Origin: Novosphingobium resinovorum | GTDB taxonomy: Bacteria; Pseudomonadota; Alphaproteobacteria; Sphingomonadales; Sphingomonadaceae | Direction: 5' to 3' | Assembly (NCBI RefSeq): GCF_027922145.1 | Contig: NZ_BSFC01000019.1 | Coordinates: 70,579-134,578 of the forward strand | DNA: 64,000 nucleotides | Made by a program: the position numbers and the translations under genes | Notes under the pieces: model-generated | Told to the model about the DNA's origin: nothing | What the model saw: the letters and a program-made list of their open reading frames with translations, nothing else | The model's database searches: none | Shown: in pieces, positions 1 to 8,775 of the stretch | How the letters are laid out: the number at the start of each line of letters is the position of its first letter | Position numbering within the stretch: position 1 is the first letter of the stretch

Positions 1-343
1 CGTAGAGCGCTTCCCAGCGCTCGGTCGCCTTCTCGGTATTCATCAGCGGATCGATCGCGCCCTGTGCCACCGGAACGTCGGTGCGGCCCATGATCTCAAG
101 GCCGCGCAGCTGCATCGCCGCCCCGCGCGGCGCCCACCAGTTGCCGGTCACGCTGGTCACGCCCACCACGTCGATCTGCGGCGAATTGAGCAGCATCATG
201 TGCATGAGCGAGAAACCCTCGTCATCGATGAGGACTTTCTGCGGGGCGGGCTTATCCTCAGCCTGAGCAGGCAGGGCAAGGAAGACCGCCGCCGCCGTCA
301 GCAGCGAGGAGACGAGACGGGTCACGGCATTCAGGGGGGTCAT
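1..343 (-). CDS. Secreted nucleoside hydrolase-like protein, partial (C-terminus outside window)
   Basis: Only the first 114 residues are present; the gene runs off the left edge. It opens with a cleavable signal peptide ending near LPAQAED, so the product is probably periplasmic. The mature start (VLIDDEGF, then GVTSVTGNWW and GRTDVPVAQGA) matches the N-terminal beta-strand region of inosine/uridine-preferring nucleoside hydrolases, which cleave ribonucleosides into base and ribose. The usual calcium-binding DxDxGxDD signature is degenerate here. It lies downstream of, and on the same strand as, the TonB-dependent receptor, suggesting nucleoside or related scavenging. Family assignment is fairly secure; activity is uncertain. 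Confidence 0.72.
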   Translation of the reverse strand, partial: MTPLNAVTRLVSSLLTAAAVFLALPAQAEDKPAPQKVLIDDEGFSLMHMMLLNSPQIDVVGVTSVTGNWWAPRGAAMQLRGLEIMGRTDVPVAQGAIDPLMNTEKATERWEALY

Positions 344-370
344 CTGTTGTCCTTGTTGGAACACAACACA

Positions 371-477
371 CTTCGTCATTGCGAGGAGGCCCAAGTGCGC
401 TTTGGGCCGACGAAGCAATCCAGGGCAGTGCGCAACCGCCTTGGGTTGCTTCGCTACGCTCGCGGGTGACGAACGAA
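371..477. repeat. Dispersed imperfect inverted repeat, GTCATTGCGAG family, copy 1
   Basis: The left end CTTCGTCATTGCGAG is mirrored at the right end by CTCGCGGGTGACGAACGAAG. Inside is a nested pair, GAAGCAATCCAGGGC against GGGTTGCTTCGC. A second, cleaner copy sits at 56548-56624. The element is non-coding and lies between the receptor and the nucleoside hydrolase. Such elements are widespread in sphingomonad genomes and resemble REP/MITE-type sequences (recalled, not searched). Confidence 0.75.
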
Positions 478-520
478 GGGAGCGGCCCCCTGCCCTCTCG
501 CGGATGAACAGGCATGGGGG

Positions 521-557
521 CCAAATAAAAAGGGCGCCGGTTTGACCCGGCGCCCTT
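521..557 (-). terminator. Intrinsic terminator of the TonB-dependent receptor gene
   Basis: On the minus strand an 11-bp perfect stem (AAGGGCGCCGG / CCGGCGCCCTT, loop of 6) starts 8 bases after the receptor stop codon and is followed by TTTATTTGG. A GC-rich stem plus T-rich tail is a classical Rho-independent terminator. Confidence 0.85.
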
Positions 558-564
558 CGCTTCA

Positions 565-2766
565 TCAGAAGTTGAAGCGGAACTCGCCGCCGATGATGCG
601 CGGTTCGTTGAGCATCGCCGTCAGGTTGTTGAAGTCGATCGCGCCGACGACGCGGATCTGGTTGGTGATGTTGCGGGCGAATGCCGCAACTTCGTAGCCG
701 CGCTTGTTGTCGCGGTAGCCGACGCGCGCGCCGCCCTCGAGGTAGGCCTTACCCGTGAACTCGATCGAGTCGTACAGGAACAGGTTGATCTTCGAGCGGT
801 AAGACCAGTCGGTGTAGGCGAAGATCTCGTTGTCGTTGCCCAGCGGCACGGCGTAGCGCAGCGTCGCGTTGCCGATCCAGCGCGGAGCCTGCGGCAGGCT
901 GTTGCCATCGATCGAGGCCAAGGTGGTGCCGTTAACGGTCACCAACGGGTCGGTCACGGTGCAGCCGCCGCCGCAAGGTGCGACGTAGAGGTCCTTGTCC
1001 TTCAGCTCGGTGTAGTTGTAGCTGCCGCCCAGCGTCAGCATGAGGTTCTCGATCGGGGTCGCCGAGAATTCCGCCTCGACGCCGTAGCCGATCGCCTTCT
1101 TCGCGTTCATCAGCTGCGTGACGTTGGAGTTGCCACCCACCGCCGTCAGCTGGATGTTCTTCGTGTCGAAGTAGTAGCCGTCGACCGAGAAGTTGAACAG
1201 GCCGGGCTGCTCGGTCTTGAAGCCGACTTCGTACGAGGTCGTCGTCTGCGGGCGGGCCATCGTCGCGACACCGGCGGTGGTGTCGTTCTTCAGCGCCGCG
1301 CCAAGGTAGCCCGAGGCTACGCGGGCGTAGATGCTGCTCGACGAGGAGAGCTTGAACGTTGCGCTGCCGTCCCACGACCACTTGGAGCCGTTGGTGCTGC
1401 CGGTCGAACGGCCGGTGGTGGCGTCGATGTCGTCGCCGTTCACGAGGATGGCATAGCGCTTGTCATGCGACCAGCGCAGGCCGCCGCGCAGGATCAGCGC
1501 GTCCACCGGGGTGTACTCGACCGAGCCGAAGAACGCGTAGGTCTCGTTGTCAAGGTGCGAGATGCTGGTCGGCGAGTAGACGTTGGTGTTGGACCACGAA
1601 CCGCTCTCGCTCTCGAGGTTCTGGTTGAAGTAGTAGGCGCCCGCCTGGAAGCTGACGTCGCCGAACTTCTTGGAGGCGAAGCGCAGTTCCTGGCTGAATT
1701 CCTTCGGCGTGGTGTCGCCGCCGGTCTGGACCTGGAACGGGGTGTTCGCGGGTGTACCGCCGTCGATATCGCCGCGCGAGAAGACGCTGGCGCGCTCCCA
1801 GGCAGTGATCGAGTAGAGCGAACCGGCGCCGTCGAACTCGTAGCTGGCCTGGACGTTGGCGCCCCAGCTCTCCAGCTCCTGCGGGTTCGATCCGTTCTGG
1901 TTGGCATGCTCGATGTCATAACCGGCGACGAGATCGTTGGTGCCCTTCTGGATCGCATTGGCGCGGAACAGGCGCGCGGTACCCTTCAGCGAGCGGGCGT
2001 GAGCGTTGACGAGGATGTCGAGGGGACCGTCCTCGTACTCCAGTTGGAAGCGACCGGCGTAGTCCTGGTAGCCCTCGAACTTCTTCTCGTTGATGGTCGC
2101 GGCGTTGTCGTTTTTGACCCAATCGTCACGGCGCTGGACGAGTCCCGCGACGCGGAAGCGCAGCTTGTCGGTCAGCGGCGCGCCGACGGCGGCTTCCAGG
2201 TTGACGGTGTTGTAGGTTGCCCACGAAGCGCTGACGTGACCGTCCACTTCCTCGGTCGGACGCTTGGAGGTCAGCTTGACCACGCCTGCCGGGGTGTTGC
2301 GGCCGAACAGCGTGCCCTGCGGTCCCTTGAGGACTTCGACGTTCTCAAGGTCGAAGGCCGGGAAAGCCTTGAGCATCGGGCTTTCGAGCGCAACGTTGTC
2401 GTACACCACCGAAACCGGCTGCGCGGCGTCAGCGCTGAAGTCGGTGTTGCCCAGGCCGCGAATGTAGAAGCGCGGGAAGGTACGACCGAACGAGGATTCG
2501 ATCTGAAGGCTGGGCACGCGCGCAGCAAGGAAACGGATGTCCTGGCCGCTGGAGTTCAGCACGTCGAGCTTCTCGCCCGAAAGCGTCGAAACCGCGACGG
2601 GCACGTCCAGCGCACGCTCTTCGCGGCGCAGCGCGGTCACGACGATCGCGTTGTCCCCTTCTTCGGCCACCGGAGCGCCGCTCTGCGCAAGGGCAGGCGC
2701 GGCGAACGAAGCCGAAATCGCGAGGACCGAAGCCGCCGTAAAACGGCGCAAACGAGCAGAATTCAA
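565..2766 (-). CDS. TonB-dependent outer-membrane receptor
   Basis: Outer-membrane beta-barrel receptor for energised uptake of an unidentified ligand. A signal peptide (ending APALAQ) is followed by a TonB box (AIVVTALRRE), a plug domain with the LKGPQGTLFGRNTPAG motif, and a barrel ending in FRFNF with the C-terminal Phe expected for BAM recognition. The chosen start is TTG, preceded 5 bases away by AGGGGG; the ATG at 2829 would add 21 residues before the signal peptide and has no ribosome binding site. Length (733 aa) is normal. A nucleoside-hydrolase gene follows, hinting at a nucleoside-like ligand, which is inference. Confidence 0.9.
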   Translation of the reverse strand: MNSARLRRFTAASVLAISASFAAPALAQSGAPVAEEGDNAIVVTALRREERALDVPVAVSTLSGEKLDVLNSSGQDIRFLAARVPSLQIESSFGRTFPRFYIRGLGNTDFSADAAQPVSVVYDNVALESPMLKAFPAFDLENVEVLKGPQGTLFGRNTPAGVVKLTSKRPTEEVDGHVSASWATYNTVNLEAAVGAPLTDKLRFRVAGLVQRRDDWVKNDNAATINEKKFEGYQDYAGRFQLEYEDGPLDILVNAHARSLKGTARLFRANAIQKGTNDLVAGYDIEHANQNGSNPQELESWGANVQASYEFDGAGSLYSITAWERASVFSRGDIDGGTPANTPFQVQTGGDTTPKEFSQELRFASKKFGDVSFQAGAYYFNQNLESESGSWSNTNVYSPTSISHLDNETYAFFGSVEYTPVDALILRGGLRWSHDKRYAILVNGDDIDATTGRSTGSTNGSKWSWDGSATFKLSSSSSIYARVASGYLGAALKNDTTAGVATMARPQTTTSYEVGFKTEQPGLFNFSVDGYYFDTKNIQLTAVGGNSNVTQLMNAKKAIGYGVEAEFSATPIENLMLTLGGSYNYTELKDKDLYVAPCGGGCTVTDPLVTVNGTTLASIDGNSLPQAPRWIGNATLRYAVPLGNDNEIFAYTDWSYRSKINLFLYDSIEFTGKAYLEGGARVGYRDNKRGYEVAAFARNITNQIRVVGAIDFNNLTAMLNEPRIIGGEFRFNF

Positions 2767-3452
2767 AATTACCCCCTGAGGTAGCCATGTTTTGGGATGG
2801 GGGGCCGATAAGCTGACCAGCGCTGTCATTCAACAGCAATGAACCGCACAGCGCGTTGCGAAAAATGGCGCGGCAATTTTGCAACGCAACATGGCAACCA
2901 GGCTCGGAGTCGCGCGCAAAGGGGGCTTGCGGGTTCACCAAGAAACCGGAGCATCAGCAAAGGTTAAAGAGGTTATCACGGACTTCGTTAAAGAGGTTAA
3001 GGCTTCCTTCCACTGCACTGCAGCAAGCATATTTGGCGAGACTGGCGAAATGTTCGTGTTTGCCGTGCCCCGGCGCGTTCCCGTAGTGTCGAGGCCGCAT
3101 GCCATCGCACGATTTTTGCATCAGGTTTTGCCGAACCTGTGCCAGCGACGTTCAACCAGGCAAGCTTTTACGGGGGCAATGATTCTGTCGTCCCGGTTCG
3201 GACACGACACTTCCGGAACGCGCCTCGCCCACTTGATCGGTGATGGTGCCTTGCCCGACGACGCTGCCCCCGGATAGCCAACGACTTTTCTTTATCGGTG
3301 AAGTGCTTGTCTGATCGGCACGATAACAACGCTTGAGCCGTTCATGAAGCGCGCAAACCTTGCCTCGGCTACCTTGAGCAGTAAACTGCTTGCCCGGGTC
3401 CGTGACGTGATCGCGGGCGTAGGGCTCGCGCATCCTCAGGTTTGCTTCGCAA
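2767..3452. other. 686-bp gene-free region upstream of the receptor gene
   Basis: No convincing gene was found. Open frames such as 2879-3277 (+) and 3152-3433 (-) show no recognisable family and no ribosome binding site. The stretch looks more AT-rich than its neighbours and contains the direct repeat at 2963-2999. It probably holds the receptor promoter and the 3' end of the mcc operon transcript. No clear terminator was seen. Confidence 0.55.
2963..2999. promoter_or_regulatory. 13-bp direct repeat upstream of the receptor gene (possible regulator site)
   Basis: GTTAAAGAGGTTA occurs twice, at 2963-2975 and 2987-2999, a 24-bp period, and each copy itself contains two GTTA half-sites. The pair lies about 200 bp upstream of the receptor start. 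Direct repeats of this kind are typical of response-regulator sites; the regulator is unknown. Confidence 0.35.
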
Positions 3453-3902
3453 TCACACCCCTTTTTTCAGCAGCACGGTTCGGAGCATCGATAGAGCCAC
3501 TTCCCCGCGCTGGTTGGTCAACTCGTGCCGGAACACGACGATCCCTTGTCCGGGCCGCGACCTGCTCTCGCGCATCTCGACCACTTCGCTCGCGCAGGTC
3601 AGGGTATCGCCGATGAAGGTCGGCTTGGGCGTAACCACTTTGTCGAAGCCCAGGTTGGCGACGAGCGTGCCGACTGTCGTGTCCGCGATCGACAGGCCCA
3701 CCGCCAGGCTGAAGGTGAAGGTCGAATTGACCAGGATCTGCCCGAACTCGCTGGCTTTCGCGGCCTCAGCGTCGAGGTGCAGGGGCTGCATATTGTGGGT
3801 CATCGCCGAGAACAGCAGGTTGTCGGTCTCGGTGACGGTACGGCTCGGCTGATGCGTCAGGCGGTCACCGACCTGCCATTCATCGAAAAAACGTCCGGCC
3901 AT
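3453..3902 (-). CDS. MaoC-family (hot-dog fold) enoyl-CoA hydratase
   Basis: About 149 residues with the single hot-dog layout of MaoC dehydratases. The start MAGRFFDEWQVGDRL is followed by TETDNLLFSAMTHNMQPLHLD, in which the catalytic-type Asp and His (normally D..H) sit in a recognisable context, then PTFIGDTL. The family hydrates 2-enoyl-CoA esters. The start lies 1 base after the mccA stop, so it is translationally coupled as the last gene of the mcc operon. That position makes it a candidate for the hydratase acting after the carboxylase (methylglutaconyl-CoA hydration), in place of the usual crotonase-fold enzyme; this is inference. Confidence 0.85.
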   Translation of the reverse strand: MAGRFFDEWQVGDRLTHQPSRTVTETDNLLFSAMTHNMQPLHLDAEAAKASEFGQILVNSTFTFSLAVGLSIADTTVGTLVANLGFDKVVTPKPTFIGDTLTCASEVVEMRESRSRPGQGIVVFRHELTNQRGEVALSMLRTVLLKKGV

Positions 3903-3903
3903 C

Positions 3904-5754
3904 TTACTCGGCCTCCTCGATCTGCACGAGTAGGGCATCGACCTGCACCTGCTGGCCGGGGGTCGCCGCGAGCGCCCTGACGGTGCCATCGAACGGCGCG
4001 GTCAAGGTGTGCTCCATCTTCATGGCTTCGAGGGTCAGGAGTTTCTGTCCCTTGGTCACCGTCTGGCCCTGTTTCACCTCGACGGCGATGACCTTGCCCG
4101 GCATGGGTGCAACGATCGCGCCGGAACTGTCTGCCGCGCCATGCGCGCCGTCGCGTCGCCATGGCGCCAGCAGCCAGGCCTGCCCCTGTTCGGTGACGAG
4201 GACGCTGCTGGCAGGCTCGTCGCTCCCATCGTCAATCTCGAGCTCGATCTTCTCGCCATCGAGCAGGAACCACGCGGTTCGCCGCGGCGGCGCGTTCAGC
4301 CGCAGGCCCGGCGCGATGCCGGCGGGAACGAGTGACGAAGCGGCCGCACGAAGGGTATCGGCCGAAGGCACCGGCGGCTGCGCCAGAGCCTCGCCGTCGC
4401 GCCCGATCAGACCGGTATCGACTTTGCCCGCCGCGAAGTCGGGGTGCTGCAGCGCTTTGACGAGGAACGAGGCATTGGTACGTACCGGCCAGACGGCGGT
4501 GTCCTCGAGCATCGCGCCGAGCCGTTCCCGCGCCTCGTCGCGGTCGTCGCCCCAGGCGATGATCTTGGCAATCATGGGATCGTAGAAGGGCGAGACTTCG
4601 GCGCCTTGCGTGACGCCGGTGTCGATGCGCCCTGTTTCCTTGGCGCCTTCGGATTCGCCGAACTGCAGCAGTTCGAGGGGGCCGATGCTGGGAAGGAAGC
4701 CCTTCGCCGGGTCTTCGGCATAAAGGCGCGCCTCCATCGCCCAGCCGTCGATGGTCAGATCGTGCTGGGTCAAAGGAAGCGGCTCGCCGCTTGCAACGCG
4801 CAGCTGCCATTCGACGAGATCGACCCCGGTGATCGCCTCGGTGACCGGGTGCTCCACCTGCAGTCGGGTGTTCATCTCCATGAACCAGATGCGGTCGGCC
4901 GAGAGTGCGCCAGAGCCGTCGGCAATGAACTCGATGGTCCCGGCGCCGACATAGTCGACCGCCTTTGCAGCGCGCACGGCGGCGGCGCACAGCGCCTCGC
5001 GCGTGGCTGCGTCCATTCCGGGAGCGGGGGCTTCCTCGATAACCTTCTGGTGGCGGCGCTGGAGCGAACAGTCGCGCTCGAACAAGTGGACGACGTTGCC
5101 GTGCCGGTCGCCGAAGACCTGCACCTCGATGTGGCGGGGCGAGGCGATGTATTTCTCGATCAGCACGCGGTCATTGCCGAACGAAGCGGCCGCCTCGCGC
5201 TTGCAAGAGGCGAGCGCATCGGCGAATGCGTCGGCACTCTCGACGAGACGCATGCCCTTGCCGCCGCCGCCAGCGACCGCCTTGATGAGCACCGGGTAGC
5301 CAACCTTGTCGGCCTCCTGGCGTAGCAAGTCGGGTTCCTGGTTCGCGCCCATGTAGCCCGGCGTCACCGGAACTCCGGCCTCGGCCATGAGCGTCTTGGC
5401 GGCGTCCTTGAGGCCCATAGCCGTGATCGAGGACGGGTTCGGCCCGACCCAGACCAGCCCAGCGTCGATGACGGCCTGCGCGAACTCTGCGTTCTCGGAC
5501 AGGAAGCCGTAACCCGGGTGAATGGCCTCGGCCCCGGTCGCCTTCGCGGCGGCGAGAATTTTCTCGCCCACAAGATAGCTCTCGCGCGTGGGTGAGGGAC
5601 CGATGTGGACGGCCTCGTCGGCCTCGCGAACATGGAGCGCCTGTGCATCGGCGTCGGAATAAACCGCGATGGTGCGGATGCCCATGGCCCGCGCGGTACG
5701 GATGATGCGGCAGGCGATCTCGCCGCGATTGGCGATGAGCAGAGAAGTGATCAT
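3904..5754 (-). CDS. mccA: Methylcrotonyl-CoA carboxylase biotin-containing alpha subunit
   Basis: 616-residue acyl-CoA carboxylase alpha subunit. The N-terminal biotin carboxylase (LLIANRGEIACRII, HPGYGFLSENAEFA, glycine-rich ATP-grasp GGGGKGMR, MNTRLQVEHPVTE) spans about residues 1-450. The C-terminal biotinyl domain carries EAMKMEHTL with the biotinylated Lys near 579. With MccB it carboxylates 3-methylcrotonyl-CoA in leucine or isovalerate catabolism. The start was placed at [11 protein letters not shown], overlapping the DUF3088 stop by 4 bp (ATGA). A geranyl-CoA carboxylase (AtuF) cannot be excluded by eye. Confidence 0.9.
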   Translation of the reverse strand: MITSLLIANRGEIACRIIRTARAMGIRTIAVYSDADAQALHVREADEAVHIGPSPTRESYLVGEKILAAAKATGAEAIHPGYGFLSENAEFAQAVIDAGLVWVGPNPSSITAMGLKDAAKTLMAEAGVPVTPGYMGANQEPDLLRQEADKVGYPVLIKAVAGGGGKGMRLVESADAFADALASCKREAAASFGNDRVLIEKYIASPRHIEVQVFGDRHGNVVHLFERDCSLQRRHQKVIEEAPAPGMDAATREALCAAAVRAAKAVDYVGAGTIEFIADGSGALSADRIWFMEMNTRLQVEHPVTEAITGVDLVEWQLRVASGEPLPLTQHDLTIDGWAMEARLYAEDPAKGFLPSIGPLELLQFGESEGAKETGRIDTGVTQGAEVSPFYDPMIAKIIAWGDDRDEARERLGAMLEDTAVWPVRTNASFLVKALQHPDFAAGKVDTGLIGRDGEALAQPPVPSADTLRAAASSLVPAGIAPGLRLNAPPRRTAWFLLDGEKIELEIDDGSDEPASSVLVTEQGQAWLLAPWRRDGAHGAADSSGAIVAPMPGKVIAVEVKQGQTVTKGQKLLTLEAMKMEHTLTAPFDGTVRALAATPGQQVQVDALLVQIEEAE

Positions 5755-6059
5755 GGGTGACGCTCCGGGAAGCCGTGGCGGGTATGGAGCGCTGCCAACA
5801 GCGGCTCGATTGCGTTGACGAAGCCGCCTTCGGCAAAGGCCAGCGCAGGCAGGTTTTGGTTGTCTTTGCCCAGTACCGCGACGACTTCGCTGCGGGGGCG
5901 CGCCCATCCGACGCGCACGACCTCGATGTTCGCGGCGCGATCAGGGAACAGCGAAAGCAGGCCCTCCACCGTGACGCTGTCCTTGCAGTAGAAGCGGCGC
6001 CCTTCGTAGGCCGGATCCGGCCAGTCGAAGTCGAGCACGAACAGGGTATCCCTGCTCAC
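5751..6059 (-). CDS. DUF3088 family protein
   Basis: A 102-residue soluble protein recognised as DUF3088 from its opening [22 protein letters not shown], the EGLLSLFP segment, and [12 protein letters not shown]. The predicted form is thioredoxin-like; no catalytic residues are evident, although one Cys (FYCKD) sits early where a redox Cys could lie. It overlaps mccB upstream and mccA downstream by 4 bp each, so all three are translationally coupled and probably produced stoichiometrically. Function is unknown; the placement between the two carboxylase subunits suggests a role in that enzyme or its pathway. Confidence 0.8.
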   Translation of the reverse strand: MSRDTLFVLDFDWPDPAYEGRRFYCKDSVTVEGLLSLFPDRAANIEVVRVGWARPRSEVVAVLGKDNQNLPALAFAEGGFVNAIEPLLAALHTRHGFPERHP

Positions 6060-7657
6060 ATCCGGAACACCCCGAAGCGGGGCGCCTCCTCGATCGGGGC
6101 TTCGAGACAGACCGACAGCGCCAGGCCCAGCACGTCACGGGTTTGCACGGGGTCGATCACCCCGTCGTCCCACAGCCGCGCCGTGGCGTAGTAGGGGTTG
6201 CCTTCGTCCTCGTACTTCTGCCGGATCGGGGCCTTGAAGGCCTCGGCATCCTCGGGGCTCCAGTTGGCGGCATCGCGATGGACCGTCGCCAGTACCGACG
6301 CCGCCTGCTCGCCGCCCATCACCGAGATGCGCGCATTGGGCCAGGTAAACAGGAAACGCGGGTCGTAGGCGCGCCCGCACATCCCGTAATTGCCTGCTCC
6401 GAACGAGCCGCCGATCAAGACCGTCAGCTTGGGCACTTGCGCGGTGGCGACAGCGGTGACCAGCTTGGCGCCGTGCTTGGCGATGCCCTCAGCCTCGTAC
6501 TTGCCGCCGACCATGAAGCCCGAGATGTTCTGCAGGAACAGCAGCGGGATGCCGCGCTGGCAGGCCAGTTCAATGAAATGTGCACCCTTCTGCGCGCTCT
6601 CGGAGAACAGCACGCCGTTGTTGGCGAGGATCGCCACGGGAAGTCCGTGGATGTGCGCGAAACCGCAAACCAGCGTAGAGCCGTAGAGCGCCTTGAACTC
6701 GTGGAACTCGGAGCCGTCGACGATGCGGGCGATAACCTCGTGGACATCGTACGGCGCGCGCACGTCCTCGGGAACGATCGAATAGAGTTCCTCGGCCGCG
6801 TATCTGGGCGGCCGGGGGTCCTGCACCGCAAGGCCATGGCGATGCGCGGGTCCAAGGTGGCTGGCGATGTCTCGCACGATGGTCAGCGCATGCTCGTCAT
6901 CCTGCGCCAGATGATCGGTGACGCCCGACTTGCGCGAATGGAGATCACCGCCGCCCAAATCCTCGGCAGTGATGACCTCTCCCGTCGCGGCCTGCACCAG
7001 CGGCGGTCCGGCGAGGAAGATCGTTCCCTGATCCTTCACAATCACGCTCTCGTCGCTCATCGCAGGGACATAGGCACCGCCTGCGGTGCAACTGCCCATG
7101 ACGCTGGCGATCTGCGGGATGCCCCGCGCGCTCATCTGCGCCTGGTTGAAGAAGAAGCGCCCGAAGTGGTCGCGGTCGGGGAAGACCTCTGCCTGGTTGG
7201 GCAAGTTGGCGCCGCCGCTGTCGACGAGGTAAATGCAGGGCAGACGATTGGTCGCCGCGATCTCCTGCGCGCGGATGTGCTTCTTGACGGTCAGCGGAAA
7301 ATAGGTGCCGCCTTTCACCGTCGCGTCGTTGGCGAAGATCATGCATTGCCGTCCCGACACACGGCCGATTCCGGCAATGATCCCGGCGCCGGGCACCTCG
7401 TCCCCATAAAGACCATTGGCGGCAAGCTGGCCGATTTCGAGAAAGGGCGAGCCGGGATCGAGGAGCCGCTCGACACGGTCGCGCGGCAGCAGCTTGCCCC
7501 GGCTCAGGTGCCGCTCACGTGCCCTTGCGTCACCCCCAAGTGCCGCTTTCGCCACCCGTTCGTGCAACTCGGCGGCGAGCGCGCGATTGTGCGCGTCGCG
7601 TGCCCGGGCCTCAGGGCTGTCGAGATTCAGGGTGGTCTGCAGGACCGGCGCGCTCAT
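6056..7657 (-). CDS. mccB: Methylcrotonyl-CoA carboxylase carboxyltransferase beta subunit
   Basis: 533-residue carboxyltransferase subunit that moves CO2 from biotin to the acyl-CoA. The two crotonase-like halves are visible: ACC-type motifs GVGRV-like [37 protein letters not shown] in the N half, and [30 protein letters not shown] in the C half. The start was set at [13 protein letters not shown], which has a GGAAGAGG ribosome binding site, rather than 21 codons upstream. It is the first gene of the minus-strand operon mccB-DUF3088-mccA-maoC, divergent from a LysR gene. Confidence 0.93.
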   Translation of the reverse strand: MSAPVLQTTLNLDSPEARARDAHNRALAAELHERVAKAALGGDARARERHLSRGKLLPRDRVERLLDPGSPFLEIGQLAANGLYGDEVPGAGIIAGIGRVSGRQCMIFANDATVKGGTYFPLTVKKHIRAQEIAATNRLPCIYLVDSGGANLPNQAEVFPDRDHFGRFFFNQAQMSARGIPQIASVMGSCTAGGAYVPAMSDESVIVKDQGTIFLAGPPLVQAATGEVITAEDLGGGDLHSRKSGVTDHLAQDDEHALTIVRDIASHLGPAHRHGLAVQDPRPPRYAAEELYSIVPEDVRAPYDVHEVIARIVDGSEFHEFKALYGSTLVCGFAHIHGLPVAILANNGVLFSESAQKGAHFIELACQRGIPLLFLQNISGFMVGGKYEAEGIAKHGAKLVTAVATAQVPKLTVLIGGSFGAGNYGMCGRAYDPRFLFTWPNARISVMGGEQAASVLATVHRDAANWSPEDAEAFKAPIRQKYEDEGNPYYATARLWDDGVIDPVQTRDVLGLALSVCLEAPIEEAPRFGVFRM

Positions 7658-7744
7658 GCCTCTTCCTTCCGTGCGGGCGGCGCCAGTTTGCCTTGGGCCT
7701 GCCTTGTCGATTTGCCGCATCTATCTAGACAGCCGTAAAGAAAA

Positions 7745-7765
7745 GCGGAAATTGAAAGTTTCCGC
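7745..7765. promoter_or_regulatory. Perfect 7-7-7 inverted repeat in mccB/lysR divergent promoter
   Basis: GCGGAAA and TTTCCGC flank a 7-bp centre. It lies between the two divergent starts, about 90 bp upstream of mccB and 22 bp upstream of the LysR start, so it could be an operator for either or both transcripts. Confidence 0.5.
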
Positions 7766-7771
7766 ACCTCG

Positions 7772-7790
7772 TCATAGACAGTATCTATGA
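7772..7790. promoter_or_regulatory. Palindromic operator overlapping the LysR start codon
   Basis: TCATAGA-CAGTA-TCTATGA is a perfect 7-5-7 palindrome whose right arm contains the ATG (7787) of the LysR gene. LysR proteins usually bind interrupted palindromes of this size near their own promoter, so this is a likely autoregulatory site. Regulation of mccB from here is inference. Confidence 0.6.
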
Positions 7791-8677
7791 TTGATCAGTA
7801 TCTCCTGCGCTACTTCCTGGCCGTGGCAGAGACCGGCAACTTCAGCCGCGCGGCCAGGCGCGTGAGCGTGACTCAGCCTACCTTGTCTGTAGGGATCGCC
7901 AAGCTGGAACGCGAACTGGGCGCGAGGCTGTTTGACCGCGACCGCCAGCGCGTGGCCCTGACCCCCGCCGGCAGCCGCTTTCTCGTACGCGCCCGCCGCA
8001 TCGCCGCCGAGTACGAGCATGCTCTTGTCGAACTCAGTGAAGTCACCGATCCCACCTTGCTGCGCATTGGCGTGCTCAACACGATTCCCACGCGCCTCGT
8101 TGAAGGCTGGCTCACCGCGCACCGCGCGCTAGGTTCAGGCGAGACGCTAGAGATACTCGACGGGTCTGAGCGCGACATCGCCGAGCGGCTAGAGCGCGGC
8201 CGCATCGACCTGGCGCTAAGCGTGATCCGCCCGCACCACCCCCGATTCGCACCCGAAGTGCTTTCCCGCGAACGCTACATGATGGTCCTGCCGCCCGATC
8301 ATCCGCTGGCGGACGAGAGTGAAGTGCAGGCCGAACAGCTCGCCCGCGACCGCATGGTCCTGCGACGCCACTGCGAGGCCCTGCCCGAGATCAACCGCTT
8401 CTTCGTGGAGCGCGGCGTGAGACCGCGTTTCGTCCTCAAGACCACAAGCGACGAGCGAGTGCTGGCCGTTGTGCGTAGCGGTGCCGGGATCGGCATGATG
8501 CCCGAAAGCTTCGCCGCGGGTCCCGAGCGCTTCGTGCCGGTGCGCGACTTCAAACTTGTCCGCGAGATCGGACTGCTGCACGCCGCAGCGGCATGCGTGG
8601 AACAAGGCAGAGCAAGCCCGCTCATTGCGATGGTCAGAGCCCATTACGGCACAACTGATCTGAGGAGGTCAATCTGA
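7787..8677 (+). CDS. LysR-family transcriptional regulator
   Basis: 296 residues with the LysR plan: winged helix-turn-helix in the first 60 residues (YFLAVAETGNFSRAARRVSVTQPTLS, then LERELGARLFDR) and an effector-binding periplasmic-binding-like domain (IGVLNTIPTR onward). It is divergent from mccB and so is the probable local regulator of the mcc operon; the inducer would be a pathway CoA ester or acid. No Shine-Dalgarno sequence precedes the ATG, which sits inside a perfect palindrome, consistent with a leaderless or very short-leader transcript. This differs from the MerR-type LiuR common in proteobacterial leucine operons. Confidence 0.92.
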   Translation: MIDQYLLRYFLAVAETGNFSRAARRVSVTQPTLSVGIAKLERELGARLFDRDRQRVALTPAGSRFLVRARRIAAEYEHALVELSEVTDPTLLRIGVLNTIPTRLVEGWLTAHRALGSGETLEILDGSERDIAERLERGRIDLALSVIRPHHPRFAPEVLSRERYMMVLPPDHPLADESEVQAEQLARDRMVLRRHCEALPEINRFFVERGVRPRFVLKTTSDERVLAVVRSGAGIGMMPESFAAGPERFVPVRDFKLVREIGLLHAAAACVEQGRASPLIAMVRAHYGTTDLRRSI

Positions 8678-8775
8678 TCGCCAGCTATCGACCGTCTGCC
8701 GCACGGCACAGACCACCACCTTTGGGCTGTACCGCCGGATACCGCCACCTTGCCAAAAAGCTCTGCTAGGCTCCT

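Noticed and set aside
1880..1900. tRNA T-loop-like GGTTCGATCC
   Set aside because: It lies within the receptor coding sequence with no cloverleaf around it.
1465..2784. 439-residue plus-strand open frame
   Set aside because: Antisense to the TonB-dependent receptor, whose plug and barrel motifs are unambiguous.
2879..3277. 132-residue frame in the gene-free region
   Set aside because: No recognisable family, no ribosome binding site, and no conservation visible; treated as non-coding.
3904..7657. Geranyl-CoA carboxylase (atuC/atuF) instead of methylcrotonyl-CoA carboxylase
   Set aside because: No other atu genes (citronellol pathway) are adjacent; not excluded, but the methylcrotonyl enzyme is the simpler call.
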